DNA of 64,000 nt from Solirubrobacter ginsenosidimutans. Lineage in GTDB: Bacteria; Actinomycetota; Thermoleophilia; Solirubrobacterales; Solirubrobacteraceae. Numbering within the stretch: position 1 is the stretch's first letter; every line of letters starts with the position of its first letter. The notes under the pieces were generated by a model. That model was not told where the DNA came from. It saw nothing but the letters and a program-made list of their open reading frames with translations, and did not search any database. Location: assembly GCF_027587205.1 (NCBI RefSeq), contig NZ_JAPDOD010000004.1:248001-312000 (forward strand), read 5' to 3'. A program made the translations under genes and the position numbers. Below are positions 17,274-26,708 of the stretch, in pieces.

Positions 17274-18197
17274 TCACCCCGTGGGCATGCCGTTCATCGC
17301 CGAGCGGAGCGTGGCGCGCACAGTGCCCGGCCGCTGCTCGATCTCGACATCCGTGAACCGCAGCACGACGTAGCCCGCATCACGCAGGTCCCGGTCGCGA
17401 CTGCGATCCCTGCGGCGCGCGCGAGGCCGCTCGTGCCCAGGCCCGTCGACCTCGACGACGAGCCTGAACTCGGGCCAAAAGGCGTCGACTTCGTGGCCGA
17501 GCACTTTGACGTTGGCGATCGGTTTCGGCACCCGGTCGCCGAGCAGTGCGTGGAACTCGTCCTCCTTGTCACTCTTGGTCCCGGCGCTGCCTTTGAGGTG
17601 GGCGTCGATCGCTTCCTCGAGGACGGCGATGCCATGTCGGCCGAGCAGGCGCTCGGCGGTCGCCCGCACGGCATCGAGATCGAGCAGGTTCCAGTGCTCG
17701 GCCTCGTACATCACGTTCGTGAGCTGGCTGACGGTCAGGACCTCCGCGAGATCGACGATCGTCCGCGCAACCGTCGTCACCGGGATGCCATTGCGGATCG
17801 TGACATCGCGCGGGTCCAGGTGGTTGCAGCGATACACGCGGACGCCCTCGATCCGGACTCTGCGCGGCGCCACCACGGTGATCGACCCCCTCGCACCTCG
17901 AAGCCGCCAGAACTCCGCGGCCGCAAGATGGCTCAGCGCCGCGCCCTTCCCGGCAGCGAACACCGCCGCCAGCCAGCGCGCCTCTCGCGAGAGCGCCACG
18001 TGTCCGACCGCGTCGACCCCTCGATGGACGCGGTGCAGCAGCCCGCGCGCCCGCCGCCGGCTCGCCGCGGCCGCGCTCACGCCGATCGCGCGAAGGTCCT
18101 GTATCCGGACGAGCCCGTGCTGGCGGGCGGCGATATCGGCGATTCGCTTGTCGGGTGAGGACCCTCGGTTGCGCGTGGCGTGATCTTTTGACCCCAC
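17274..18197 (-). CDS. AbiEi-like HTH plus DUF559 (Vsr-type endonuclease-like) protein
   Basis: A 307-residue protein. Residues about 17-60 resemble the AbiEi-type N-terminal winged helix (IADIAARQHGLVRIQDLRAI). The middle (TTVARTIVDLAEVL) is common in these actinobacterial proteins, and residues about 235-300 form the DUF559 domain with a PD-(D/E)XK-like core: EVDAFWPEFRLVVEVDG, then YVVLRFTDVEI. It occurs in many actinobacteria without a proven role, and no AbiEii toxin is adjacent. The only start in frame is a GTG at 18197, which lies inside a half copy of the 12184 palindrome arm. Confidence 0.8.
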   Translation of the reverse strand: MGSKDHATRNRGSSPDKRIADIAARQHGLVRIQDLRAIGVSAAAASRRRARGLLHRVHRGVDAVGHVALSREARWLAAVFAAGKGAALSHLAAAEFWRLRGARGSITVVAPRRVRIEGVRVYRCNHLDPRDVTIRNGIPVTTVARTIVDLAEVLTVSQLTNVMYEAEHWNLLDLDAVRATAERLLGRHGIAVLEEAIDAHLKGSAGTKSDKEDEFHALLGDRVPKPIANVKVLGHEVDAFWPEFRLVVEVDGPGHERPRARRRDRSRDRDLRDAGYVVLRFTDVEIEQRPGTVRATLRSAMNGMPTG

Positions 18198-18199
18198 CC
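18188..18199. repeat. Half copy of the 12.2 kb palindrome arm
   Basis: TTGACCCCACCC is identical to the first 12 bases of the right arm at 12221-12232. It covers the GTG start of the DUF559 gene on the minus strand. The other arm is absent. A chance match is possible given the base composition. Confidence 0.45.
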
Positions 18200-18282
18200 G
18201 TCAAGCCTGCGACCCGCGCCTGAACGGAACAAGACGCGACTGTGCCGAAACTGTGCCAATTCAGTCACGGCTTTGCGCACCG

Positions 18283-18594
18283 TCAGTCGAAGATGTCGAT
18301 CCACTCGAGCACGCGCACGGTGTCGCCGAGGTGCACGGGCACGCTCCGTGTGCGCCGGCGCTCGCTCGGGCGGTGCTGCAGCGCGGCCCGCACGTCGTGC
18401 TCGATGGCGACCAGCACCGACGGTTCCGGAACCTTCGAGACGCGAATGGCGATCCCCGTCGAGACCAGGTGGACCGCCGTGTCGAAGCGCACCTGCCCGC
18501 TCGGCCCGCGAACCTCGACGGCTAACCCGCGCGCACCGAGTAGGCGAGCAACCTCGGCGGCAAAGTCCCGATCGCCGCCCGCCGTGTTGTCCAC
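18283..18594 (-). CDS. Hypothetical protein
   Basis: A 103-residue protein from GTG 18594. It has ordinary protein composition with alternating strands and helices (DFAAEVARLLGARGLAVEV, HLVSTGIAIRV, VLVAIEHDVRAAL, VRVLEWIDIFD), no signal peptide and no membrane helix. No family is recognised. It is divergent, with 53 bp between starts, from the equally orphan gene at 18648, so the two may form a small unit. Confidence 0.5.
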   Translation of the reverse strand: MDNTAGGDRDFAAEVARLLGARGLAVEVRGPSGQVRFDTAVHLVSTGIAIRVSKVPEPSVLVAIEHDVRAALQHRPSERRRTRSVPVHLGDTVRVLEWIDIFD

Positions 18595-18647
18595 GACGAT
18601 CTATATGTCGGTGGCAGCGTCGATAGGGCCCAGGCTACCCCGCCGCA

Positions 18648-18905
18648 ATGAGGACGCCGATGCGCGACACTTTGACGATGGCCATGGCGATGATCGACCT
18701 GCAGCGTCGGCGCCCGGGCCCGCGCGCGGACGAGTTGCTCGAGCGGCTCCAGAGCTCGCTGGCGATCGAGCCCCCGGTGCCCTGGAACGAAACCGGCCAC
18801 GCCCGCATCCCGCTCGGTCGCGAACGCGACGACGCGCGCGAACATCTCGCGGAGCTCCTGAACGCGCTCGGCGACGACTGGAGCGACCACATCGCCATCC
18901 TGTAG
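18648..18905 (+). CDS. Hypothetical protein
   Basis: An 85-residue protein; ATG 18648 or the ATG four codons later may be the start. Helical and charged (ADELLERLQSSLAIEPPVPW, DDAREHLAELLNALGDDW). No recognised domain. Divergent from the 18283 gene. The opposite strand also has an open frame here, but its composition is less protein-like. Confidence 0.45.
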   Translation: MRTPMRDTLTMAMAMIDLQRRRPGPRADELLERLQSSLAIEPPVPWNETGHARIPLGRERDDAREHLAELLNALGDDWSDHIAIL

Positions 18906-19385
18906 GTCCGACGCGGGATGGCTCAGGACGGGCAAGCCGCAACGCTCGAGAAGTTGTTTCGCCGTCGGGGCATGAGCTCACCGACGTAGGCGAACTCACC
19001 CACGAGCGGGCCGCGTACCGGGAGGACCGGCGCCGGGGCGGACGGCCTGCGGTTTCGGCCGCCGCCCGCGAACAGGTCGACATCGGCACGACCGGCTGCG
19101 GCCAGTCGAACACGACCGGCGCGACCGGAAGCCAGGCGTCGTCACGGGCGTCTGCCCGAGCGCCGCCTCGCCCGCCATCTGATCGTTCGAGACGTCGAAG
19201 CACTCACGATGCGTGTACAAAGCGGCTGCTGTGCCGATCTGCTGGGGCCCGAGGAGTGTGCAGCCGCCCCTTCTCAGCAGCAATTGGCGCAGCGTCTCGA
19301 GGCTGCGCCACGGAGCGCGTCGCGGGTTCGCAGCGCCGCGTACACCACCTCATGGTCAGTGGGCGTAGGCATCGTCCCTCGCTGA
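18906..19385. other. 480-bp region downstream of the Tc toxin, no convincing gene
   Basis: It lies between the orphan gene and the 3' end of the TcB-TcC gene. Short frames on both strands translate to Arg/Pro/Ser-rich sequence with no recognisable domain. No immunity-type gene, terminator with a T-run or RNA gene was seen. It may be eroded DNA at the edge of the toxin locus. Confidence 0.45.
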
Positions 19386-22300
19386 TCAGTGCGTCGACGG
19401 CGCCGGTTCATTCGACGCGTTGACATTCCAGATCTTTCCCACGCCCCAGCTTCTTAGGGAGCTGAGGGCCCTGTTCACAACGATGATGACCCCGTCGTTC
19501 TGTCCCATCGGGAACTTCGCCGTGCCCACGTCCGACTTCAAGAACCACTGCATGAGCACGCTCTGGATCGCTGCGCCGAGCGTGTTTGCGAGTGACGACT
19601 TGAGATTCTTTGCCGAGTCGACATCGAGCACGGTCGCACGAGCCGCCGAGCTCATCATGATGTAGGGGATGATCCTGGCCTGCTGTGAACCGAAGGTCGC
19701 AAAGCTGAACTTCAGTGCGCCAGTGAGAGCGTCGCGCGAGAACGGTTGATAGAGGCTGCACACTCCGGTGACGTATCGGCTCGAAAAGGCGCCGAGGACA
19801 TAGTCGACCGGAATGCTCTCGACGTTATAGGCCGAAAGGTTGGTTCCGTGCTGGGAATACTGGTTGAGCACATTGAAGCCGGACGAAGTGAGACCTGACA
19901 TCACAGCCTGTCTCGTGAACAGGGTGGCCACCGTCGGACCCCCGAGCACGGCGCCTGCGACTGAATTGATGGCCGCGTTCTGTCCCGTCCGCTGCATGTC
20001 CTTCAGGAACGCGTCGTCGGTCGCACGGGGGCCAGACGGGCGGGCCTGCCACTGCGGGCCGTCCAACGCTACGTGCCGCGCTCGCTGCGCGTCGGTGATC
20101 TCGCCGATCAGCGGAGGCAGCAACGGCAGCTTGAGGTCGTAACACATGGTCTGGCCGTAGGGGTCAGGCGCGTCGGATGGCGCGCTCGGCGCTGGTGCCG
20201 AGGCACCGTTCCCGCCCTGTGCACCGCCGGCGCCCCCTGCCCCGCCGGCGGCCCCTGCCCCGCCGGCGCCGCCTGCCCCGGTGGCGCCCCCTCCCCCGCC
20301 GGCGCCCCCCGTCCCGGCGGCGCCCCCTGCCCCGCTGCTGCCCTCTGCCCCGCCTGCCCCGTTGGCTGACGAGGTGCCGTTCAGGATGTTCCCCGACTCA
20401 TTCGACTGGCAGCCTGAAGTGTCGGCGTTCGAGATCGGGTTGTTGCGGAACGCCACGTAGCGATTCGGGCCCTCTACAGGGCCGGCCGGGTCGAGAGCGG
20501 TCCAGCGGGCCAAGGGCGCCGCGTAGTACCGGGCGCCGTGACACGAAAGGCCGGATTCTTCATCGCGCTCGACGCCTTGGAAGCGGTAGCGTTTATGCGC
20601 GAAACCGCCGAAGCTCGTCTCACCGAAGGGGAAGTATTCCTCTCGGCTCACCCACGTCGCGGCTTCGTCCACCGTGACCGCCGAGCTGCCCAGGTGATCG
20701 CCCAACTCATAGCGCAGCGGCGGGCCGAAATCGCGGCGGTGACGGTCACCGGTTCTGATCACGGCTGCACGTGATGCTCCAACGTGCACGTGCAGCACAT
20801 CGCTCACTCCACCGCCGCCGGCGCTCCAGCTGTGTTGTTCGGAAAGCTCGCCGTGGTAGATCGTGTCTTCATCGTCGGCCGCGCCGCGGCGAATCCACTT
20901 CTTCACGCGCATTCCGTCCGCGCCATAGAGGTAGCGAGCACGCATCGACGTGCCCGCACCGGCCTGCACAGTGAAGCCCACCATGCGCCCGGTGTAATCC
21001 CAGCGCAGTGTCTGGGTCCCGCCCTCGGTGTGCAGGTTGCCCGCGGCGTCGTAGTCGAGCTTGAGCAGAGCGCTGCCGGGATTGCGAACACTCGTCAACC
21101 GATTGTTGGGGGCATTCGCGGAATCGCCCACCGCCTCCCCACCCACGCCGAACAGCCGGTGCCAGCCCGCTCCGCTCGCAGGACGGTAGTGGAGGTCGAG
21201 GAGATTGTTCGTTTCGTCGTACCGGTAGGACTCGACGTAGCCCGCGGTGAGGTCAGGCGCGTTGTGCTGGTCGGGCACAACCGGTCGCCGGGCATAGGAG
21301 GCGCCGATGGCGCCGCAGCGTGGGGCGTCCCGCAGCGAACGCTGGCCGCCGATGTCGGCGCAAGCGCGTCCGGTCGCCGATGTCAGGCGGTAGAACGGGT
21401 CGTAGCCAAATCTGCGTACGAGCCGGTCTCGACCAGCCGGCGTTCCCGCGATGCCACTCGCGGGAGTGCGATCGTCGATCCGGACGACGTTGCCGACGAG
21501 GTCATGGCTGTACGTCAGATCCTGCAGGAGGACGCCCGCGGAGGACCAGGTCTGGCCTGACCGCGTCATTCGCTCTGTGCGCATCCGGGTGAGCCGGAAC
21601 CTGTCGGGATCATAGGCGTACCGCGTCACGAGCCCGTTCGCGCGTTCGAGGAACACGCGCTCGCCACGTGCGTTGTACGCGATGTACTTCACGATCGGCA
21701 CACCGTCGACCGACACCGACTCGAGTTGACCTGATCGCCCGTAGCGAGGCACGATGGTCTGACCGCCTGGAACTCGAAGTTGGAGGGGACGACCGAGCAG
21801 GTCGAAGCTGCACGTGGACTTAGAGCCGCCGGGCTCCAAGGCGGAGTCCGCCCCGGGTGCGCTCCAGTTGGGCTCCCACCCCGCGGCGAGCGCGGCGTTC
21901 GACACGACCGTGCGCGTGTGTGAAAGGGCTCTTCCGACCTCGTCGTACTGATTGATCACGACGCGCCCGGCCTCATCGTCATGCACGCGGACGCGGCCCA
22001 GCGCCTGGGCCGCGATCGCGGCGTTACGGCCCGCGCCCGGAGGCAGTGCATCGCCATAGGTGATGCGTTCGCGGACGGTCAACCGTGCCGTTGCGTCCTC
22101 GCGTGCCAGCAGACGGGCCGGACGATTGAGCACATCGAAGACCCGCAGCACCAGTGCGCCACGGGCATCGCTGGCGAGCACGCTGTTACTGGCGGCGTCC
22201 ATGACCGATATGTGTGACCCGCCATCCAGAGTCGTGACCCGCATGAGCCGATCTGCGAGGTCGTAGGTGTGCTGGAACGCGGTCCGCCCGCGCTCGTCGA

Positions 22301-25300
22301 TGATCGCGAGCGCGTTCCCACGGATGTCGTACGACGTCCGGGTGAGAAGGTCCGACTGCGGCCCGTCTCCTCCGCGTGCGAGCGCTGCGACCGTCCGGCC
22401 GAGAGCGTCGGCGATCGTCGTGGCGGGGGTGAGGTGGTGTCGCGTCGGCGCACGGTCGGCGAGTGACACACCCGCCGGAGCGTTCGAGAGCGAGGCCAGG
22501 TCGTTCTCGTCGTATGCCGTCGCCACCCACGGGGTCGGCTCAACGACACCAGGCGCGCCGAGATCCGGCGGCAGGCCGGCGACGAGGAGCCGCTGCGAGC
22601 CGTCCGGGTTGACGGTGCGGGTGGGCCTGCCCAAGGGATCGTAGAAATGGGCGACACGCCTGCCCCGCCGCGCGTCGACTTCGGGCTGGTAGTCCGCGCC
22701 GGGGGCGAAGAACGGCTCATAGGACTCGATGACGCGCCCGTGGTTGTCGAGCGCCTCCCAGCCGCTCACGGCCCAGCGGTCGGCGACCTGGCCGGCGGTG
22801 GCGGGGCCGGCCGCGCCGGCGCCCCGAAGTCCGCTGTCGGCCCCGTCGACGCCGAACGTGAGCGGATCTGCCTGAACACGCGATTGCAGCGCTCTGCCGA
22901 AGCCGTCCGAGTATTGGTAGGACTCGCGAATGGCGTCTGAGGCGCCATCACTCGCTCGCCGTATCCGCTGCTGCGTCCGGAGCGAGATGGGCTGACCGCG
23001 TTCGGCAAAGGCCTTCAGGTCGTACCGGTAGAGCGTCGAGGGCCGCTCCGGGGTGTCCCCCGCCCCGTCACGGCCGACGACGACGACGGCCTCGACCACA
23101 CCTGTCGCGTCGTACCGGACCGTGGTCGTCGTGCCGTTCGCGTCAGTGACACGACTGGGCCGCCCCGCGCGGTAGTTGTATGTCGCGGAGACCTCGAGGC
23201 CCGCGGCGTCGCGGAGTCGCGTGGGAAGCAGCCAATACGCGTCCGGCGTCATTTCACTCTCGTGTCCGAGCTGGTCACGAAACGCGATCACGAGGCCTCG
23301 TCCGGGCAGCGGGCTCGCGGCGGTCGAGCGTTGGACGTCGTGCGCCTGGACGAGCGTGTCGGCGTACCAACCCGCCGCGTAGACGGGTCCCGCGCTCCGC
23401 CATACGTATCCGAGTGAGCCAAGCCCTCCGGCGGGGGCGCCGTTGGGCGGCGGAGCGGCGCCGCCGAGGGCCTGTGGATGCAGGCTCCCGTACGCGCCGC
23501 GGAGCATCGGGTCGGTGAAGACCAGCCGCTCGCTGCGGGTCAACAGGCCTCGGGCGCCGAGCTGACGAGGTGACAGGCCGGCGAACGCGTTGCCGTCGTA
23601 GTGGTGGACCACATGCCCGATGCGGTTGACGTCGGCGGGTCTCAACGCGTCGAACGTCGTAGCGACCTCGCGCGCGGTACGCGTCTGGTCGATCAGCACC
23701 ATCTGGACGTCGTCCGCCGCCGTTTCCATGACGGTGGGAGCCGCGACCAGCTCGTACGTGGATACGTCGGCGACGCGGTCGTGAATCCCCACGCCGGCGG
23801 GCGGAGTCGCGTAGACGGTGCGCGTGTGCGTCGCCAGGGCCTCGACAGGGTCCGGATCGATATCGCCGACGGCAGCCGCCGTCACCGGCCGCCGGCATGC
23901 CGACCTCCGCGGCGCGGCGACCTGCGTGAAGCGTCTGGGCTGGCCCCACGGGTCGTGCTCCCCGGTGAACGTGAAGCGGGTCAACGGGTCGTTCCCGCGT
24001 TCCCACCGGGTGACGCGCTGTGCCTCCTCCGCCGCAAAGAACACCCGATGTGATCGCGCCTCCGGCAAGGACGGCTCCTCGCGCACGCGGTACGCGTGTT
24101 CGGTGACGGTGTAGGGCTTGCTCTCCCGTACTGACCCGTCGACCGCGAAGACTTCCGTCCGCAGAACCCGGCCTCTCAGCGCTCGCAGCGCGCCCTTGCG
24201 CGCCGCATGGTCGATCCCACCGGAAGCATCGCGCAGCCCGCGGAGAAAGGCCTTCATGCCGTCGGCGTGGTGCAGGAGCGGCGGATCGCCTCGCCAGAAC
24301 TCCGCTGACAGGTCGAGTTCCGCCTCCTGACCTCCTGCCTCGGAGTCGTGGGCGCCGACGTGGAACCACGTTTTCGTACGCCTTGGCGGGGAGAAGGCTT
24401 GGCGCGCCACCGGCGTAAACGGCAGCGATCCATGCAACCCCTCGCCGTGATAGGCATCGAACGTCTCGGTGTCGATCTGCTCTACGTAGGCAAACCCGCG
24501 AAACTCCCGATCGTCCCCGTCCCAGTATCCGTGCCGATAACGGAACGACGTCGTCAACTTCCCACCCGAGAGCCTGTCGATCGCCTCGACCTGCTCGACG
24601 ACCTTGACCGGGAACGGCAGCACGGTCCGCCAGTGCGTCGCCGGTCGGGCGGCGTCCGCCGCGGCAAAGGTCGTCGAGGAGCGGTACGCGATCCGGGTCA
24701 CGGCTCCGAGCTGATTGTCCACCTCGGTCAGCATCCGGGCGTCCGCACTCCCGCTGAGGTCGAGAAAGTACATCGCCTCGCGTGAGGGCCCTCCGCGGGC
24801 ACCGTCGCGGCTGAACAGCACGCCGCTGGTCCCGATGCCGAGAACGTCCGCGAGGCGTATGTCCCAATCACCGCCGGGGACGCCGCGAACGGTCACCGGC
24901 TCGCTCCACGAGTTCCCGCCGCGGTTGAACCACACGACGACTTCGCCGCCTGCCGCATACACGAGGTCCGCGAGTCCATCGCCGTCGACGTCACCGAGCA
25001 GGACGCGCGCGGGATCGTGATCGAAAGGCAGCCGGGGGGCGGCGCGCATGCGTATCCGAGCGCCCCACGAGCCATGTCCGAGATTCGGCCAATAGCTCAG
25101 CGAGCTGCGCTCGATCGAGACGACGTCACGGAGCCCGTCTCCGGACATGTCGGCCCAGCGCACGCGCGGGTCCGCAGCGAAGAGCGGCGGTGGCCCGCCT
25201 CCGGTTGGATCGGACGCGAAGCGTGCCGCGAACGACCCGCTCCATCCGACGTCTGGCCGGCTGAATAGGCACCGAGGTCGATCGCCCACCACGACCGCAT

Positions 25301-26699
25301 CGGTCACACCGTCGCCGGTCAAGTCGACAAGCCTCATGGCCGGATGCTTGAGTCCCGTGCTCGGGATCGAGCGATAGCGCTGGAACGGCCCCCACGAAGG
25401 CCCGAACCTCAGCGGGAAGAAGCCCGCGAGCGCCTCCGACGTGACCACCAGCTCGGCGCGGCCGTCCCCGTCGGCGTCGAGCAACTGCACATCCGGGTCG
25501 TCAAGGCTGATCCCGGCAGGGGTCCGCGCCATCGCACGGGGCCGGTCGAACACGCCGCCACCGAGATTCTGCCAGTAGCGCGCGATCCCGTTGAGCTCGA
25601 GGATGTCCGGCAGACCGTTGCCGGTCAAGTCGACCAACTCGCACTCGGGGCGCGCGAGCGAGAGTCCTGGAAGGTCGGCCCCGCCGATCGGCTCGAAGCG
25701 ACGATCGGTCGGATCGAGCCGACCGTACCCGAGGCGTACGGCCGGCAGGTCGCGGTGCGGTGCGCCGTCGTCGTCGAATCCGATCGCGGCAACGCTCGAC
25801 AGCATCGAGACGCCCGTGTACTCGTCCTGTGTGTAGGCGAACTCGTACTTCCTGACGAGTTGCGCGACACCGGGATGCACGGTCGTCGTCAACGACCGGT
25901 AGCGCCGGGATGTGCGGATCTCGAAGCCGGACGTGTAGGCGGAGAACTGGTCGGGTCTGTCCTCGGACTCGAGGGCGACGCTCACGAGAAACGCGATCGA
26001 CCCATCGGGCGCGTCGTAGTCGGCGTAGCGAATCCCGCGCAGTAGTGGGCGTCGCCATTCGTGTCCCGCGGATGCGCCCTCGTCCGCGTCGTACTCGTAC
26101 TCGACGACATTGCCATGCGGATCCGACGTCCATGTCAGGGCCCACGCGAAGATGTGACGTGGCTGCCTCGGGTCCGCGGTGGCGGCCGGGTCCCGCCAGG
26201 AAGACGGCGCGCCGGCCGGACGCGGCGTGCCGTAGCGGGCGATGGTCCCGTCCTTGGCCTCCACCTGCCAGTAGTCATGCGCGCCGGAGACGGTGTCGTC
26301 GCGGCCGTGCCGCACGATCGAGGCGAAGAGGCCTTCCGTCCGAGGGCGGTAGCGCGTGCCGTCGCCGACCATCTCCACCGCGACGAGATCCTCAGCCCCG
26401 GAGAGCAGAAACGAATCCTCGCCGTGGTAGCGCGGCACGCCGTGAGACGTCTTGCGCGAGATCCCGGGTACGGCCATGTTCCAGCCGAGCCCGAACGCGC
26501 CGTTGCCGCTGCCCGAGCTATAGAGGAGATCGAGTCCGGGCTGCATTCCGCATCGTCCCCCCGGGAGGCTGATCGGAATGGTGAGGTTGCCCGTTCCCGT
26601 CTGGAGATTGGGCGTGAATGTCTCCCCCAACCCACGGGCCCCGCCGCCGCTCGACGGGACCGAGATGGTCTGACCAGGTGCGCTGTTCGCGTCGCCCAT
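19386..26699 (-). CDS. Tc (ABC) toxin TcB-TcC fusion with C-terminal cargo domain
   Basis: A 2437-residue fusion of the two cocoon subunits, usually separate at about 1500 and 950 residues. Order: SpvB-type N-terminus (about 35-300; GTGNLTIPISLPGG, GNGAFGLGWNM), FG-GAP/VCBS propeller (about 360-590; LLDADGDGRAELVV, LLGDVDGDGLADLVY), TcB middle domains, then RHS/YD repeats (about 1150-2090) closing with the RHS core (DEESGLSCHGARYY, GPNRYVAFRNNPISNADTSG, to about 2097), where TcC proteins cut themselves. A Gly/Ala hinge (about 2111-2170) leads to a ~265-residue cargo with no recognised catalytic motif. It starts 9 nt after the TcA stop: one operon. The cargo-coding end is visibly less GC-rich. 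Confidence 0.92.
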   Translation of the reverse strand: MGDANSAPGQTISVPSSGGGARGLGETFTPNLQTGTGNLTIPISLPGGRCGMQPGLDLLYSSGSGNGAFGLGWNMAVPGISRKTSHGVPRYHGEDSFLLSGAEDLVAVEMVGDGTRYRPRTEGLFASIVRHGRDDTVSGAHDYWQVEAKDGTIARYGTPRPAGAPSSWRDPAATADPRQPRHIFAWALTWTSDPHGNVVEYEYDADEGASAGHEWRRPLLRGIRYADYDAPDGSIAFLVSVALESEDRPDQFSAYTSGFEIRTSRRYRSLTTTVHPGVAQLVRKYEFAYTQDEYTGVSMLSSVAAIGFDDDGAPHRDLPAVRLGYGRLDPTDRRFEPIGGADLPGLSLARPECELVDLTGNGLPDILELNGIARYWQNLGGGVFDRPRAMARTPAGISLDDPDVQLLDADGDGRAELVVTSEALAGFFPLRFGPSWGPFQRYRSIPSTGLKHPAMRLVDLTGDGVTDAVVVGDRPRCLFSRPDVGWSGSFAARFASDPTGGGPPPLFAADPRVRWADMSGDGLRDVVSIERSSLSYWPNLGHGSWGARIRMRAAPRLPFDHDPARVLLGDVDGDGLADLVYAAGGEVVVWFNRGGNSWSEPVTVRGVPGGDWDIRLADVLGIGTSGVLFSRDGARGGPSREAMYFLDLSGSADARMLTEVDNQLGAVTRIAYRSSTTFAAADAARPATHWRTVLPFPVKVVEQVEAIDRLSGGKLTTSFRYRHGYWDGDDREFRGFAYVEQIDTETFDAYHGEGLHGSLPFTPVARQAFSPPRRTKTWFHVGAHDSEAGGQEAELDLSAEFWRGDPPLLHHADGMKAFLRGLRDASGGIDHAARKGALRALRGRVLRTEVFAVDGSVRESKPYTVTEHAYRVREEPSLPEARSHRVFFAAEEAQRVTRWERGNDPLTRFTFTGEHDPWGQPRRFTQVAAPRRSACRRPVTAAAVGDIDPDPVEALATHTRTVYATPPAGVGIHDRVADVSTYELVAAPTVMETAADDVQMVLIDQTRTAREVATTFDALRPADVNRIGHVVHHYDGNAFAGLSPRQLGARGLLTRSERLVFTDPMLRGAYGSLHPQALGGAAPPPNGAPAGGLGSLGYVWRSAGPVYAAGWYADTLVQAHDVQRSTAASPLPGRGLVIAFRDQLGHESEMTPDAYWLLPTRLRDAAGLEVSATYNYRAGRPSRVTDANGTTTTVRYDATGVVEAVVVVGRDGAGDTPERPSTLYRYDLKAFAERGQPISLRTQQRIRRASDGASDAIRESYQYSDGFGRALQSRVQADPLTFGVDGADSGLRGAGAAGPATAGQVADRWAVSGWEALDNHGRVIESYEPFFAPGADYQPEVDARRGRRVAHFYDPLGRPTRTVNPDGSQRLLVAGLPPDLGAPGVVEPTPWVATAYDENDLASLSNAPAGVSLADRAPTRHHLTPATTIADALGRTVAALARGGDGPQSDLLTRTSYDIRGNALAIIDERGRTAFQHTYDLADRLMRVTTLDGGSHISVMDAASNSVLASDARGALVLRVFDVLNRPARLLAREDATARLTVRERITYGDALPPGAGRNAAIAAQALGRVRVHDDEAGRVVINQYDEVGRALSHTRTVVSNAALAAGWEPNWSAPGADSALEPGGSKSTCSFDLLGRPLQLRVPGGQTIVPRYGRSGQLESVSVDGVPIVKYIAYNARGERVFLERANGLVTRYAYDPDRFRLTRMRTERMTRSGQTWSSAGVLLQDLTYSHDLVGNVVRIDDRTPASGIAGTPAGRDRLVRRFGYDPFYRLTSATGRACADIGGQRSLRDAPRCGAIGASYARRPVVPDQHNAPDLTAGYVESYRYDETNNLLDLHYRPASGAGWHRLFGVGGEAVGDSANAPNNRLTSVRNPGSALLKLDYDAAGNLHTEGGTQTLRWDYTGRMVGFTVQAGAGTSMRARYLYGADGMRVKKWIRRGAADDEDTIYHGELSEQHSWSAGGGGVSDVLHVHVGASRAAVIRTGDRHRRDFGPPLRYELGDHLGSSAVTVDEAATWVSREEYFPFGETSFGGFAHKRYRFQGVERDEESGLSCHGARYYAAPLARWTALDPAGPVEGPNRYVAFRNNPISNADTSGCQSNESGNILNGTSSANGAGGAEGSSGAGGAAGTGGAGGGGGATGAGGAGGAGAAGGAGGAGGAQGGNGASAPAPSAPSDAPDPYGQTMCYDLKLPLLPPLIGEITDAQRARHVALDGPQWQARPSGPRATDDAFLKDMQRTGQNAAINSVAGAVLGGPTVATLFTRQAVMSGLTSSGFNVLNQYSQHGTNLSAYNVESIPVDYVLGAFSSRYVTGVCSLYQPFSRDALTGALKFSFATFGSQQARIIPYIMMSSAARATVLDVDSAKNLKSSLANTLGAAIQSVLMQWFLKSDVGTAKFPMGQNDGVIIVVNRALSSLRSWGVGKIWNVNASNEPAPSTH
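20224..20367. repeat. Eight tandem 18-bp units encoding the Gly/Ala hinge
   Basis: Alternating 9-mers of the type CCGCCGGCG and CCCCCTGCC, with a few substitutions, run in register for exactly 8 x 18 bp. On the coding (minus) strand they give the Gly-Gly-Ala-rich linker between the RHS core and the cargo. Copy number could change by slippage without breaking the frame. Confidence 0.8.
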
Positions 26700-26708
26700 G
26701 GGCAGCGC

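Noticed and set aside
18996..19283. Open frame on the minus strand downstream of the Tc operon, checked as a possible immunity gene
   Set aside because: The C-terminal half is Arg/Pro/Gly-rich with no structure, and Tc cargo toxins do not need an immunity gene.
20224..20367. Tandem repeat considered as a CRISPR array
   Set aside because: Units are contiguous without spacers and encode a Gly/Ala linker in frame.
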